Origin: CAVZXS01 sp963779325 | GTDB lineage: Bacteria; Bacteroidota; Bacteroidia; Chitinophagales; Chitinophagaceae | Length of the DNA: 64,000 bases | Assembly (NCBI GenBank): GCA_963779325.1 | Contig: CAVZXS010000025.1 | Location: forward strand, 186,001-250,000 | Direction: 5' to 3' | Shown here: piece by piece, positions 37,645 through 47,566 of the stretch | How positions within the stretch are numbered: the first letter of the stretch is position 1 | Layout of the letters: each line of letters starts with the position of its first letter | Notes under the pieces: generated by a model | Databases searched by the model: none | What the model saw: the letters and a program-made list of their open reading frames with translations, nothing else | Told to the model about the DNA's origin: nothing | Made by a program: the position numbers and the translations under genes

Positions 37645-38499
37645 ATGACTAAGGAAGTCGCCATAAAAATATTTGAAGAAAAAAAAGTACGCAGCCATTG
37701 GGATGCAGAACTGGAAAAATGGTATATCTCCATTGTAGATGTAGTAGGCATTTTAACTGATAGCCCTAATCCAAATAATTACTGGAAGGTATTAAAGAAC
37801 AGGCTAAAAAAAGAAGGCAGTCAGTTGGTTACAAACTGTAACCAACTGAAAATGCAATCAGCCGACGGAAAATTTTACAAAACCGATGTAGCCGATACCG
37901 AACAATTGTTCAGGCTCATTCAATCCATTCCTTCCCCAAAGGCAGAACCTTTTAAACTATGGCTTGCAAAAGTAGCAGCCGAAAGATTGGATGAAATGCA
38001 AGACCCTGAATTGAGTATTGACAGAGCATTGGAGCAATACCTGCAATTGGGCTATAGCGAAAATTGGATTAACCAAAGATTAAAGAGTATTGAAATTCGT
38101 AAAGAGTTAACAGACGAGTGGAAGAAAAGAGGATTGAAGGAAGGACAGCAATTTGCAACGCTGACGGATATCATAACAAAAGCATGGGCTGATAAGACTA
38201 CTAAAGAATATAAAATCTTGAAAGGCTTAAAAAAAGAAAACCTGAGAGATAATATGACTAATACAGAATTGATTTTGAATATGCTTGCAGAGGCTTCCAC
38301 GAAAGATATTTCACAGGCCGTAAATCCAAAAGATTTTGAAGAAAGTAAAAAAGTAGCTAAACAAGGGGGTAATGTAGCCAAAGTGGCAAGGAAAGAATTA
38401 GAGGACAAAACCGGGAAGAAAGTTGTTTCTTCTTTAAACGCAAAGTCAGTACTATTAGAGAATAAAAATAGGCCTAACAATATTTTAAAAAACAAATAA
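37645..38499 (+). CDS. Bro-N domain protein (DinD/antirepressor-like)
   Basis: 284 residues. KIFEEKKVRSHWDAELEKWY, ISIVDVVGILTDSPNPNNYW and a Lys-rich helix KVLKNRLKKEGSQLVTNCNQ form a Bro-N domain (about 5-110). The middle part GQQFATLTDIITKAW ... DNMTNTELILNMLAEAST and the lysine-rich tail KKVAKQGGNVAKVARKELE match the C-terminal half seen in DinD-type damage-inducible proteins of mobile islands. Such proteins bind DNA and act in phage repression or the DNA-damage response. It has no partner gene here. It splits the usual rpsP-rimM pair, with its own terminator before it, which suggests an acquired gene. Confidence 0.85.
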   Translation: MTKEVAIKIFEEKKVRSHWDAELEKWYISIVDVVGILTDSPNPNNYWKVLKNRLKKEGSQLVTNCNQLKMQSADGKFYKTDVADTEQLFRLIQSIPSPKAEPFKLWLAKVAAERLDEMQDPELSIDRALEQYLQLGYSENWINQRLKSIEIRKELTDEWKKRGLKEGQQFATLTDIITKAWADKTTKEYKILKGLKKENLRDNMTNTELILNMLAEASTKDISQAVNPKDFEESKKVAKQGGNVAKVARKELEDKTGKKVVSSLNAKSVLLENKNRPNNILKNK

Positions 38500-38555
38500 C
38501 CCCAAAAATCTATAAAAGCCGGCGAAAATCTTTTATTCTTTTTTACTTAACGGAA

Positions 38556-39071
38556 ATGACAGAATACTTTAAAATAGGAAAATTCGCAGCAACCTTTGGC
38601 CTGAAAGGTGAACTGGTGCTGAAACATGAGCTGGGAAAAAAAACTTCACTGAAAGGTTTGCAGGCTATTTTTATTGAAGAAAAGAAAGATTCTTTTTTCC
38701 CCTGGTTTATTGAGAGTACCAAAATAAAAAACGAAGAAGAGGTATATATAAAATTAGACGGACTGAACAAGAGAGAAGAAGCGTTGAAATTAACCCCCAA
38801 AGAAGTGTGGGTAAAAGAAGAGGACTTTAAAAAATTCGCAGCCAAATCATCGCCGGTCAATTTACTCGGCTTCGATATCGTTGAAAATAAAAAAGTACTT
38901 GGAACGATTTTGGAAATAATAGAACAACCTCACCAATTGCTTTGCCGTACAGAAATAAACGGTAAAGAAGTTTTGATTCCGCTGCACGAAGAAACGCTGC
39001 AAAAGATAGATCACAAAAAAAGACAGGTTATCGTTGAACTGCCCGACGGGCTATTGGAAATTTACATGTAG
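38556..39071 (+). CDS. rimM: Ribosome maturation factor RimM
   Basis: 171 residues: two beta-barrel domains, RimM (EYFKIGKFAATFGLKGELVL) and the PRC barrel (LLGFDIVENKKVLGTILEII). It helps assemble the 30S head near S19. Typical length. It follows the Bro-N gene by 56 nt. The 3' side has a hairpin repeat (39077-39141). Confidence 0.95.
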   Translation: MTEYFKIGKFAATFGLKGELVLKHELGKKTSLKGLQAIFIEEKKDSFFPWFIESTKIKNEEEVYIKLDGLNKREEALKLTPKEVWVKEEDFKKFAAKSSPVNLLGFDIVENKKVLGTILEIIEQPHQLLCRTEINGKEVLIPLHEETLQKIDHKKRQVIVELPDGLLEIYM

Positions 39072-39076
39072 CTAAT

Positions 39077-39141
39077 AGGTGCATTTTAAATTTTCGCACC
39101 CCTTTAGGGATGGGGGCAAAAGCGAAAATTTAAATGCACCT
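39077..39141. repeat. Long-armed palindromic repeat between rimM and dinB
   Basis: A core like CCCCTTTAGGGATGGGGGC is enclosed by arms of about 20 nt (39077-39097 and 39122-39141) that pair except for one extra T. It starts 5 nt after the rimM stop and may end that transcript. Same family as 9560-9600 but with unrelated arms. Confidence 0.8.
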
Positions 39142-39170
39142 CTGTAATCCGCAGCCTGATAAGTATTCTA

Positions 39171-39178
39171 TAACTTTG
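39171..39178 (+). promoter_or_regulatory. Putative dinB -7 box
   Basis: TAACTTTG, a TAnnTTTG match 5 nt before the dinB ATG, implying little or no leader. Confidence 0.5.
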
Positions 39179-39183
39179 AATCA

Positions 39184-40353
39184 ATGCAAACCCCGTTGCG
39201 TCATATCGCTCATTTCGATTTGGATTCATTTTTTGTTTCTGTAGAAATATTAAATGATCCTTCGCTGAAATGCAAACCTGTATTGGTAGGCGGGCAGGAA
39301 CGCGGTGTAGTAGCAGCTTGCAGTTACGAAGCAAGAAAGTTTGGTATTCATTCGGCCATGCCCATGAAAAGAGCCATGCAACTTTGCCCGCAAGCCATTG
39401 TAATAAGCGGCAGCCGCGGCGATTACAGTAAATTTTCCCGTTGGGTTACAGAAATCATAGCGAGTAAGGTGCCGCTATTTGAAAAAGCGAGCATCGATGA
39501 ATTTTATATAGACCTGAGCGGCATGGATAAATTTTTTGGTGTAAGTAAATACACGAAGGAATTAAGAGAACAAATAATGAACGAAACGGGCTTGCCCATT
39601 TCCTGCGGTTTATCAAGCGGTAAAATGATAAGTAAGATTGCTACCAATGAAGCAAAACCCAACGGTTATTTAGAAATACCGCAGGGAAAAGAAACGGAAT
39701 TTTTATGGCCGCTGGGTATTGAAAAAATTCCGGGTGTAGGTAAGCAAACAGAGTTGCAATTAAAAAATATGGGTATTCGCACCATTGAGGATATTGCCAA
39801 AACGCCGATAGAAAAATTAGAAAGGGAAATAGGTAAATGGGGCGAAAGTCTATGGCGAAAAGCAAATGGCATTGACCGATCGGAGATAAGTACCGATTGG
39901 GAACAAAAAAGTATGAGCCATGAAAATACGTTTGATGAAGACAAAACCGATTTATCTTTTTTAAACAGCGAACTGGTGCGATTAACGGAGAAGACGGCCT
40001 ATGCGCTTCGCGAAGATGAAAAACTGACGGGTTGTGTAACGGTTAAAATTCGTTACTCCGATTTTGAAACTACATCGCGGCAAGAAACAATCGACTTTAC
40101 TTCGCTGGATGACAAATTGATGGCAAAGGCGAAAGATCTTTTTCAAAAATCATATCAAAAAGGAAGAAAAGTGCGGCTGCTGGGTGTACGCTTCAGCCAG
40201 CTGATACCGTTTACCATGCAAATGAGTTTGTTTGATGATAACGAAGAGAAACTGAATTTGTATAAAACAGTGGATGATATAAAAAATCAATTTGGAAGTA
40301 AGGCCGTAAAAAAAGCTGTAAACGTAAAAGCCGAAAAAAAGGGAAATAAATAA
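39184..40353 (+). CDS. dinB: DNA polymerase IV (Y-family)
   Basis: 389 residues. Catalytic carboxylates in HFDLDSFFVSVE (Asp 12) and EKASIDEFYIDLS; the helix-hairpin-helix is in IPGVGKQTELQLKNMGIRTI, and the little-finger domain follows (SMSHENTFDEDKTD). Near the C-terminus QMSLFDDNEEKL looks like the beta-clamp-binding motif QxSLF. It copies past damaged bases with low fidelity. It has its own near-leaderless promoter. The 302-nt gap to the next gene (40354-40655) contains no gene; TTAAATTAAACTTAG-like AT-rich sequence there may hold the next promoter. Confidence 0.96.
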   Translation: MQTPLRHIAHFDLDSFFVSVEILNDPSLKCKPVLVGGQERGVVAACSYEARKFGIHSAMPMKRAMQLCPQAIVISGSRGDYSKFSRWVTEIIASKVPLFEKASIDEFYIDLSGMDKFFGVSKYTKELREQIMNETGLPISCGLSSGKMISKIATNEAKPNGYLEIPQGKETEFLWPLGIEKIPGVGKQTELQLKNMGIRTIEDIAKTPIEKLEREIGKWGESLWRKANGIDRSEISTDWEQKSMSHENTFDEDKTDLSFLNSELVRLTEKTAYALREDEKLTGCVTVKIRYSDFETTSRQETIDFTSLDDKLMAKAKDLFQKSYQKGRKVRLLGVRFSQLIPFTMQMSLFDDNEEKLNLYKTVDDIKNQFGSKAVKKAVNVKAEKKGNK

Positions 40354-40655
40354 CGGAATGAGTGCAAAGCCTTTTGCGATTCTTTAAGACAGCTTGGCAC
40401 AGTTATTTCTTATACAAAGGTTAAATACGTCCCTGATCAGCAGGGATTAAAGCTGCAAACACCTTTATGTATTTTCTTATCTGCAATAAAATAACAAAAA
40501 AATCATTTTTAAATTAAACTTAGTTTAGGAAATACATTCCTATGTGCTAACCTATACCTCTGTCGCAGCCAATGATATAAATTTTACACTGACTTTTTTT
40601 ATTAAATAAGTAAACGGGTTAGTGTTTAATTAATTCACCTTTTAATAGTTTATCT

Positions 40656-41444
40656 ATGACAGACAAACCAACGCCACAAAAAATTAATTCTGCTCTCGTA
40701 TTCATTTTTTTTACAATTTTTTCTTTTTCTTCATTGCTTCTTCATGCGCAAAAAGAAAAAGGTTCGGGCAAATATGAGCTGGGTATGAACTTAGGCGCTC
40801 TTATTTACCAGGGCGATTTGACGCCGAGTGACCTTGGTTCTTACAGAACAATGAAACCCGTAATCGGTATTTACGGTTCTCGAATTTTGAGTCAAGCTTT
40901 TTCAGTCAGAATTAATTTGGCTTTTGGAAGATTGAAAGGCGATGAAAGTAAATACAGCGAGCCCGATTACAGGCAACAAAGAAATTTTGCATTTACAAGT
41001 CCCGTTGCCGAAGTGTCGGGTTTACTGGTTTGGAATGTATTGGGTTTGAAACAGAACGCAGTAGGTATTGTAAATTTTACGCCCTATGTTTTTGCGGGAG
41101 CCGGTTACAGTTTTATAAAAGTTAAAAGAGATTTCAGCCGTTTCAATGCGAGTCATTTTGGTAGTACGTCCGAAGTCGCAACCGGTTTGGATGAGGATAT
41201 CGCCGTTGCTCCGCCGCGAAGCATACCGGTCATTCCCGTGGGCATAGGCCTACGCTACGGCATTTCTCCCAAATTATCTTTTACTATCGAAAGTACTTAC
41301 AGGCATACATTTACTGATTATTTAGATGGCTTTAGCCGGGCCGCCAATCCGGACTTGAGGGACAGTTACCACAGCCATACCGTGGGCTTAATTTTTGCTT
41401 TTGGTAATAAAGATAAATTGGGATGCCCGCTGGTAAAGCCATAG
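40656..41444 (+). CDS. Outer-membrane beta-barrel protein, DUF6089-like
   Basis: 262 residues. Signal peptide (LVFIFFTIFSFSSLLLHAQ), then GKYELGMNLGALIYQGDLTP, the start of DUF6089 family proteins. Alternating beta strands follow, with FVFAGAGYS-like and VGIGLRYGISPKLSFTIEST strands and an end SHTVGLIFAFGNKD. Family members form outer-membrane barrels of unknown role. Single gene. Confidence 0.85.
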   Translation: MTDKPTPQKINSALVFIFFTIFSFSSLLLHAQKEKGSGKYELGMNLGALIYQGDLTPSDLGSYRTMKPVIGIYGSRILSQAFSVRINLAFGRLKGDESKYSEPDYRQQRNFAFTSPVAEVSGLLVWNVLGLKQNAVGIVNFTPYVFAGAGYSFIKVKRDFSRFNASHFGSTSEVATGLDEDIAVAPPRSIPVIPVGIGLRYGISPKLSFTIESTYRHTFTDYLDGFSRAANPDLRDSYHSHTVGLIFAFGNKDKLGCPLVKP

Positions 41445-41549
41445 CCGGGTATTTACTTATAGAAAAATGTTGATGAAGGCGGAGAGTAATGTAACTTTTA
41501 TTACATTGCTTTCGTTTAGCGCTATTATCATCATCAAAAACCTATAAGT

Positions 41550-41894
41550 ATGAAACAATTATTCCTTTCCTTTTTATTTATCACGGTTTTTTCTTTTGCA
41601 TCTAAAGCTGCTGATTCGCTGGAGGTTTACGTAGGTAAATACACTTTCCCGGCAGGTACGGTAGTTTCCGAAATTGATGTAGTGCTTGAAAACGGTCAGC
41701 TAAAAGCCAATTCGGTACAGGGCAACAGTACCTTGGTAAAGACCGATGTGGAGGATTCTTTTACCATTCCCGAATTCAGCGGTACCGCCGTTTTTAAACG
41801 TGACGAGAATAAAAAGATAATCGGTGTACGTATAGATGTAATGGGTATGGTGCTGGAAGGAAAGAAAGAAGAAAAGGAAGAGCCCAAGAAATAA
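41550..41894 (+). CDS. Small exported protein, DUF3471-like
   Basis: 114 residues. Signal peptide MKQLFLSFLFITVFSFASKA. The mature part LEVYVGKYTFPAGTVVSEID then VVLENGQL resembles the small lipocalin-like domain found at the C-terminus of beta-lactamase-type proteins (DUF3471), here free-standing. Charged Glu/Lys tail. Periplasmic; no known role. Confidence 0.75.
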   Translation: MKQLFLSFLFITVFSFASKAADSLEVYVGKYTFPAGTVVSEIDVVLENGQLKANSVQGNSTLVKTDVEDSFTIPEFSGTAVFKRDENKKIIGVRIDVMGMVLEGKKEEKEEPKK

Positions 41895-41959
41895 AACTAA
41901 CGAAGCGACATATTTACCGGAGGCGCTTTGAGTATTTATAAAAGACTAATTTTAGCTGA

Positions 41960-42421
41960 ATGTCTAATCGGCTGAAAAAATATTACCTGATCTGCTTTGC
42001 CATTTTCTTTGCTTCTTGTTTTTCTTTACAAGGCCTTAAGCACAAGGAATTTATTTATTATACTAATGATGTAAGAAATAAACTTGTAATTGAGATACCT
42101 TCTAAATTTGCCGAAGAAAAAATTTATTTGCTGCCAAACGGAGAAAAGGAGCAGCGCTATAATTATCTTGACGGTGCTATATTGTATTTTGGTTATGGCA
42201 GAGGTTGGTCGTCTGTCAATCTGGAAAATATTAAAAGGCAAACGAATAGCTATAGTAAAACTATTCAGGAGAAAATGATTGTATACAAAGGGAAAGAAAC
42301 GAACAATTCGGGCTACTGGAAAGAAATACAAATAGATAACCTCCGTTTTGGTTATCGCAATGTATCAAAAAATAAACTTCCCGAATTTGATCATGCCATC
42401 AACGCATTGTATCTAAAATAA
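41960..42421 (+). CDS. Hypothetical lipoprotein
   Basis: 153 residues. Signal with lipobox: LICFAIFFASC, the Cys being about residue 20. The mature part FIYYTNDVRNKLVIEIPSKF with aromatic and Gly-Tyr segments (YFGYGRGWSS) matches nothing I recognise. It ends exactly one base before the stop of the convergent permease gene. Confidence 0.7.
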   Translation: MSNRLKKYYLICFAIFFASCFSLQGLKHKEFIYYTNDVRNKLVIEIPSKFAEEKIYLLPNGEKEQRYNYLDGAILYFGYGRGWSSVNLENIKRQTNSYSKTIQEKMIVYKGKETNNSGYWKEIQIDNLRFGYRNVSKNKLPEFDHAINALYLK

Positions 42422-43627
42422 TTATTGCTGTGCATAAAACCTGTACAGCAATTTTTTTATCAGCCTGAAATTGGTAACCACTGAAAGTACGATTAGGAAT
42501 AAGGCTGCTGTTACTACACTCCAGTGAACAACGGAGGTAAGCTCTTCTCTTCCGTTCATTACCAATTGGTGAAAAGCCCATTGCATCAGTTGTGTACAAG
42601 CCAATGCCACTAATACTACGGTAATGTAAACGGGTATAAATTGCCGCGCTACATTTTTACTCAACCAGGCGGGCGAATAGCCCAGCGTAAGCAATAGCTG
42701 CAAATTATCTTTACTGCGGGCTATTAATAACTGCAGGTAAAAAGAAAACAACATCAGCGCCAATACAACTACCATCAAACCAAAAACACCGAGCCCGGTA
42801 AAAACGCCCTGCAATATCTGTTTTACACGACCGAACTTCGTTTTGTCTTTATTTACTTTGTAATTTTTTTTGTCTAAATAACTTAGCAGTTCGGGGTTAT
42901 TGGCATCTTTTGTTTTTATATAAAGTCTTGAGGCTTTGCTAACAGGTTTATTGCCGAAAGTAGTATTACCCCAATCTAAAAAACTCTTGGGTACAAGAAT
43001 GGAATTGATCCTGTCGCTAAGGGCAACTATATTTCCGTAAAACTCATGCTCGTTATTAGCGGCGTCAAAACAATTGATGGTAACAACCAGTTGCGAAACG
43101 GTTGCTTCGGATAGCTGAGGTAATCCGTAGCCCGGCGCAAACACATTATATATTTCTAAAAAATCGGATGATACAATAAGGGGGATTAATTGTTGTCCCG
43201 GCTGCCATTTAAAAGCAGGCGGTACGGTATCTATAAAATCATTATCAATGGCTTCAATAAAAAAATCTGTTTTAAAATCAATGATTTTTCCGGCACTTAG
43301 TTGCAGCCGAAAATTATTGGCTACCAGCGGCGCCACACCCGCTATAAAGTTTTGTTTTTTTAAGTCATCTGCTTCTGCCGCCGAAAACATATTCATTTCC
43401 GAATTACCCATCGACTCGTTGGTAACATTTTTTCTTACCGATACAAAATCAAAACCGTTTTTGCGGGTAGCATCCTGTCGCAACAGGCGTTGCAGGTTTA
43501 CATACATCTGTATGGAACAAAGCAATAACAAAACACCAATACCCAAGCCTGCATAGGAAAACCAACGGCTTGATGCATTGGACCCGCTTTCTAATAAAGG
43601 CCTTATCGGTTTGTATGATGGGTTCAT
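42422..43627 (-). CDS. ABC transporter permease, FtsX/LolCE type
   Basis: 401 residues. One membrane helix at the N-terminus (WFSYAGLGIGVLLLLCSIQM), a periplasmic domain of about 200 residues, and three helices at the C-terminus (GLGVFGLMVVVLALMLFSFY, then FIPVYITVVLVALACTQLMQ, then VVTAALFLIVLSVVTNFRLI). That topology fits the LolC/E or FtsX permease class. The ATPase gene lies 36 nt upstream on the same strand. Likely moves lipoproteins or acts mechanically on an outer complex; not resolvable. Confidence 0.88.
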   Translation of the reverse strand: MNPSYKPIRPLLESGSNASSRWFSYAGLGIGVLLLLCSIQMYVNLQRLLRQDATRKNGFDFVSVRKNVTNESMGNSEMNMFSAAEADDLKKQNFIAGVAPLVANNFRLQLSAGKIIDFKTDFFIEAIDNDFIDTVPPAFKWQPGQQLIPLIVSSDFLEIYNVFAPGYGLPQLSEATVSQLVVTINCFDAANNEHEFYGNIVALSDRINSILVPKSFLDWGNTTFGNKPVSKASRLYIKTKDANNPELLSYLDKKNYKVNKDKTKFGRVKQILQGVFTGLGVFGLMVVVLALMLFSFYLQLLIARSKDNLQLLLTLGYSPAWLSKNVARQFIPVYITVVLVALACTQLMQWAFHQLVMNGREELTSVVHWSVVTAALFLIVLSVVTNFRLIKKLLYRFYAQQ

Positions 43628-43663
43628 TTCAGCAATTAAATTTTAATTAGGAGACAAGGCTTT

Positions 43664-44305
43664 TTATAAATGTAATAATCTTGTGTAAGGGAAAAACTCT
43701 ATTCTTTCCAGGTCGGCAAAAATGACGGATGCGCCTCTCGCCTTAGCCTCTTCCAGCATCAATTCCATCGCTTTTACCGAGTTGTTATCATCTAAATGAC
43801 TGAAAGGTTCATCCAGCAACAGTATATCGAAAGGCTGCATCAGTGATCGTATGATGGCCATACGCTGCTGCTCGCCATAGCTGCAGGTTCTGCAAAGACT
43901 TTGAAGTTTACTGCCAATGCCCAACCGTTCGCACATCTCTTTAATTTTTTCAGGCGGGTGGTACGGGTTCAGCTGTCTTTTGATTTCTATGTTTTCAAAA
44001 ACGGTTTGGTGTGTAAACAACCGCATATCCTGGAATACCACGCTGATATGCTTTTTACGATAAGCCGCAAAGTCTTCTACGGTAAATTTTTTAATATCCT
44101 TATCATTATAAAAAATACTACCGCTGTATTCATGGCGCATGCCGTAAAAAAAATGTACTAAAGAGGTTTTGCCGCTGCCGGAAGGAGCTACAATTTTTAT
44201 CAATTCACCTTTTGAAAAAACTAAGTCTTTACCCCAGATTTCAGAACCGTTCTTCCTTTCTTCTTCAAAATAAGAAGGTAATATGTTTTTTAGCAGTAAT
44301 TGCAT
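43664..44305 (-). CDS. ABC transporter ATP-binding protein
   Basis: 213 residues. Walker A VAPSGSGKTSLVHFFYG (about 36-44), Q-loop VVFQDMRLF, signature CSYGEQQRMAII (degenerate LSGGQ), Walker B ILLLDEPFSHLDD, and a switch region near FADLERIEFF (typical His replaced). The signature is YGEQQ rather than SGGQ, a small deviation. Partner of the FtsX-type permease that follows. Divergent hairpin terminator upstream (44321-44359). Confidence 0.9.
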   Translation of the reverse strand: MQLLLKNILPSYFEEERKNGSEIWGKDLVFSKGELIKIVAPSGSGKTSLVHFFYGMRHEYSGSIFYNDKDIKKFTVEDFAAYRKKHISVVFQDMRLFTHQTVFENIEIKRQLNPYHPPEKIKEMCERLGIGSKLQSLCRTCSYGEQQRMAIIRSLMQPFDILLLDEPFSHLDDNNSVKAMELMLEEAKARGASVIFADLERIEFFPYTRLLHL

Positions 44306-44320
44306 AGCGGCTTATAAAGT

Positions 44321-44359
44321 AAAGCCACAGGTTTTATAAAAACAAAAACCTGTGGCTTT
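44321..44359. terminator. Strong 15-bp hairpin terminator
   Basis: AAAGCCACAGGTTTT (44321-44335) and AAAACCTGTGGCTTT (44345-44359) pair perfectly across a 9-nt loop. It lies between the DUF4836 stop (44376) and the ABC ATPase start on the minus strand, ending the DUF4836 transcript. Confidence 0.8.
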
Positions 44360-44375
44360 GTATAAAACAGATTCG

Positions 44376-46069
44376 TTATTTAACTTTTATAACAGGAGGT
44401 GTAAATCTTGCAGTGTCTAAAGCAACTTCTTCCGTAATGGTTGAGTTATTATCTGCGGCATCTCTGTTCTCCTGCTCTTTGGCAACTTTAGCCATGGCGC
44501 TGAAATAATTATTCAGCTGCTTCAGGCTGTTGGTGTTTTTGTCTATCATGTTAATTTCAAAATAACCCGTTGCACCGTCGCCTTTATGATCGCCGCCGTA
44601 AAAAATTACATCCTGCCACATTTTTACAGATTCGTCCGCAATAGATTTTTCTACTGATCCTTCTTTCCCTTTATAGCCGCTGATAAATTTTTGTATATCA
44701 ATATAACCGCCGTAAGGATGCCCGCTTATTTTGCTTATAAACGCATGATTGGTATTGGCTGCGCCAAAGCCGCTTATATTGGCCGCGTCATTACTTGCAA
44801 TAAACCAATTGTCTTTTAATTCATATTTAATACCCATCGCTTCTTCCGCACCTCCTCCTTCGTCTTTCATTTGTTGTTTCACTACATCAATTAACTTTTC
44901 GAAAGCGCCTTTGTCTTTTACCGATGCGGCAAAAAATACTTTCGCATCGGGTCTCGTGGTTTTATACACATACGGTTTTCCGCTACCCATATCAATGCGT
45001 ATTTTCTTTTTCCGCTACATTCAAAATCGCATACGGCTATTACTAAATCACCTTTATTGGCTTTTACAAAATCTTCTACACTGAAACCGGCCTGGCTTAA
45101 AAAGCCATTCGCCATTCCGTCTACTCCCAATAATTTTAAGAATGCCGCTAATCCCGACGGAGGATAGTTCATAGCGATTACTGCCGATACATTTTGCCCG
45201 GGTATTTTTTTCAGCATGTCCTCATTTAAATTACCGCCTTTATTATCTTTAAAAAATGCGGCCAATTCTTTATTGTAGTAGTTGTTTGTCTTAGCGGTTA
45301 TTTTTCCGTTATCAAAATTGAATGTAGCCGTAGAAATATTACCTTCTATTAGGGAAGCCGCTTTAAATACTGCTATTTCTTTGGGTATCATACCGCCCGT
45401 CATAGCGCTGCTGCTGAACCACAGGTGGGCATCGCCCGGCTCGCTTAGTAATTCAGCAAATTTTGAATTATTGCCAATACTCTTGTCGCTCTTAAGATCA
45501 TAAATGCTTTCGGCAATGGTAAGCATTTTTTCCGTACTCGATTTTTCGTCACCGGTGTTTCCGCTGTATCTGCCGGTAAGCCCGCCCTGCAAATCACCCG
45601 CATCGGCTATTACCATAAATTTTTCATTGGTCCAAGTCAGCATATTATCATTTTCACCGGTGTAATTCATACCGCCTTCTTTTTTTACCTGCGTACCTTC
45701 TTTCATATTTTTTACGGTAGTTTCAAATGCAGCCGCATCTTTTATCTTACCCGTAAAAAACATATAAGAACGTTTGCCGTCATTTTTCATAAACAGGTAC
45801 ATATCCGCTTTGGTATCTATGCCCGATGTTTCAGGATTATCCAATAATTTTCTTTCAAAATCATTGGGGTTGTTTTTTTCATTAGCCATCTGAAACCACG
45901 AGGATTGTTTTATTTCATCCCAACTTAATTTTGATGTAAGCGAAGCGGCATTAATATGTATTACCATACCCGCATCTTCGGGTATCAATACATCAATCGT
46001 TTTTTTGCTTTTGCAGGAACTGATGAACAGTAAGAGAGCGAAAGCGACGGCGAGGTTTCTTAGTTTCAT
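44376..46069 (-). CDS. DUF4836-type lipoprotein, frameshifted
   Basis: Starts at 46069 with a lipoprotein signal (FALLLFISSCKSKKTIDVLI). The body LIPEDAGMVIHINAASLTSK is the typical opening of DUF4836 proteins. The first frame ends at 44918 with unlike sequence; shifting one base in the A-rich run near 45000-45015 gives KIRIDMGSGKPYVYKTTRPD and continues to 44376. Joined length about 560 residues. Outer-membrane or periplasmic lipoprotein of unknown function. The break in an A-run points to sequence error. Confidence 0.85.
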
Positions 46070-46186
46070 GATTTTTTTATTAACGGGTTGTTTAAAATTT
46101 ATTTTTTAGGAATCACAAAAGTAATTGCTTGTGATTTAAAAGCCTTCACTTTTTGGCCATTTATATAACCGGGGAGGCCTTAGTTT

Positions 46187-47563
46187 TTATAAAAATGAAT
46201 AATTAAGTATATTGTCAAAAGAAACGGTTTCCTGTACGCCGGTTAAAATGTTTTTTACGGTACAATTTTTTACAGCCAGTTCCTTGCTGCCGATAATTAC
46301 CACGTACGGGATATTTTTTTTCTCGGCATATTTGAATTGCTTGTCAAACTTCACCGTTTCATGATACAGTTCTCCACTAACGCCTTTACCGCGCAATTGT
46401 TGCAGTAAGCTGAATGCAGTTTTGCTTTCTTCTTCGCCCAAATTAAAAAACAGCACTTTGGTACTTACCTGCAGGTCACCGGGAAATAATTGCAGTTCTT
46501 CCATCACGTCATAAATCCTGTCTACACCAAAAGAAATACCCACGCCGGGTATACCCGGCACACCGAATAGGCCGGTTAAATCATCGTAACGACCACCGCC
46601 GCCAATGCTGCCCATTTGTACATTTTTGGCAGCTACTTCGAAGATGATACCTGTGTAATAGTTTAGTCCGCGGGCCAAGGTGAAGTCAATAGTGAGGGGT
46701 GAGTAGTGAGAAAAAAGAGAAAAATTGTCGATCAGAAAATTTATCTCTTCAATTCCTTTTTTGCCGGTTACGTTTTCTCCTACCAAGTTAGTAATGGCAA
46801 GTAATTTTTCCGCATTGCTGCCGGTTATGGCTAAGTATTTTTCAATAATCGCAATTTGCTCCTTCTTTAATCCTTTTGTCGTCAATTCTTCTTTTACTTT
46901 ATCTAAACCAATCTTATCTAATTTATCAATGGCGATGGTTATATCAATCATTTTATCAGCGCCGCCGCACAGCTCGGCCAGGGCTGTTAAAATTTTCCGG
47001 CTGTTAATTTTTATTTCAACGGGTATTTTTAATTTTTCAAAAACGGAAGCATACATAATAGCAAACTCCACATCACTCATCAAACTATTGCTGCCCACTA
47101 CATCCGCATCACATTGATAAAATTCGCGGTATCTTCCTTTTTGCGGTCTGTCGGCACGCCACACGGGTTGTATTTGGTATCGTTTGAAAGGGAAAGTGAG
47201 TTGACCGTGATTCATGGCTACATAACGGGCAAAGGGAATTGTCAAATCATATTTCAATGCACGTTCAGTAATGTTCTTATCATTTTTTCCGGCCAGTACA
47301 TTTTCAAAACCTGCTTTTGCTTTCTCAATATTTTTCGGATCGCTCAAGCCGTTATTCAATATTTTGAAAATTAATTTATCTCCTTCTTCACCATACTTCC
47401 CCGTCAGTGTTTCCAGGTTTTCCATAGCCGGTGTTTCCAACGGTTGAAAACCGTATAATTCAAATACATTTTTGATTGTATTTAAAATATAATTTCTTTT
47501 ACGCACTACTTCGGCCGAAAAATCTCTTGTACCCTGCGGTAATCCTATTGTAACTTTTGCCAT
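46187..47563 (-). CDS. hisS: Histidyl-tRNA synthetase
   Basis: 458 residues. Class II motifs: motif 2 VWRADRPQKGRYREFYQCDA, the His-binding ARGLNYYTGIIFE, GGGGRYDDLTGLFG, and motif 3 GVGISFGVDR. The anticodon-binding domain occupies the last ~100 residues. Charges tRNA-His. The upstream phosphatase gene ends 4 nt before its ATG, so the two are probably co-transcribed. Confidence 0.96.
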   Translation of the reverse strand: MAKVTIGLPQGTRDFSAEVVRKRNYILNTIKNVFELYGFQPLETPAMENLETLTGKYGEEGDKLIFKILNNGLSDPKNIEKAKAGFENVLAGKNDKNITERALKYDLTIPFARYVAMNHGQLTFPFKRYQIQPVWRADRPQKGRYREFYQCDADVVGSNSLMSDVEFAIMYASVFEKLKIPVEIKINSRKILTALAELCGGADKMIDITIAIDKLDKIGLDKVKEELTTKGLKKEQIAIIEKYLAITGSNAEKLLAITNLVGENVTGKKGIEEINFLIDNFSLFSHYSPLTIDFTLARGLNYYTGIIFEVAAKNVQMGSIGGGGRYDDLTGLFGVPGIPGVGISFGVDRIYDVMEELQLFPGDLQVSTKVLFFNLGEEESKTAFSLLQQLRGKGVSGELYHETVKFDKQFKYAEKKNIPYVVIIGSKELAVKNCTVKNILTGVQETVSFDNILNYSFL

Positions 47564-47566
47564 TGA

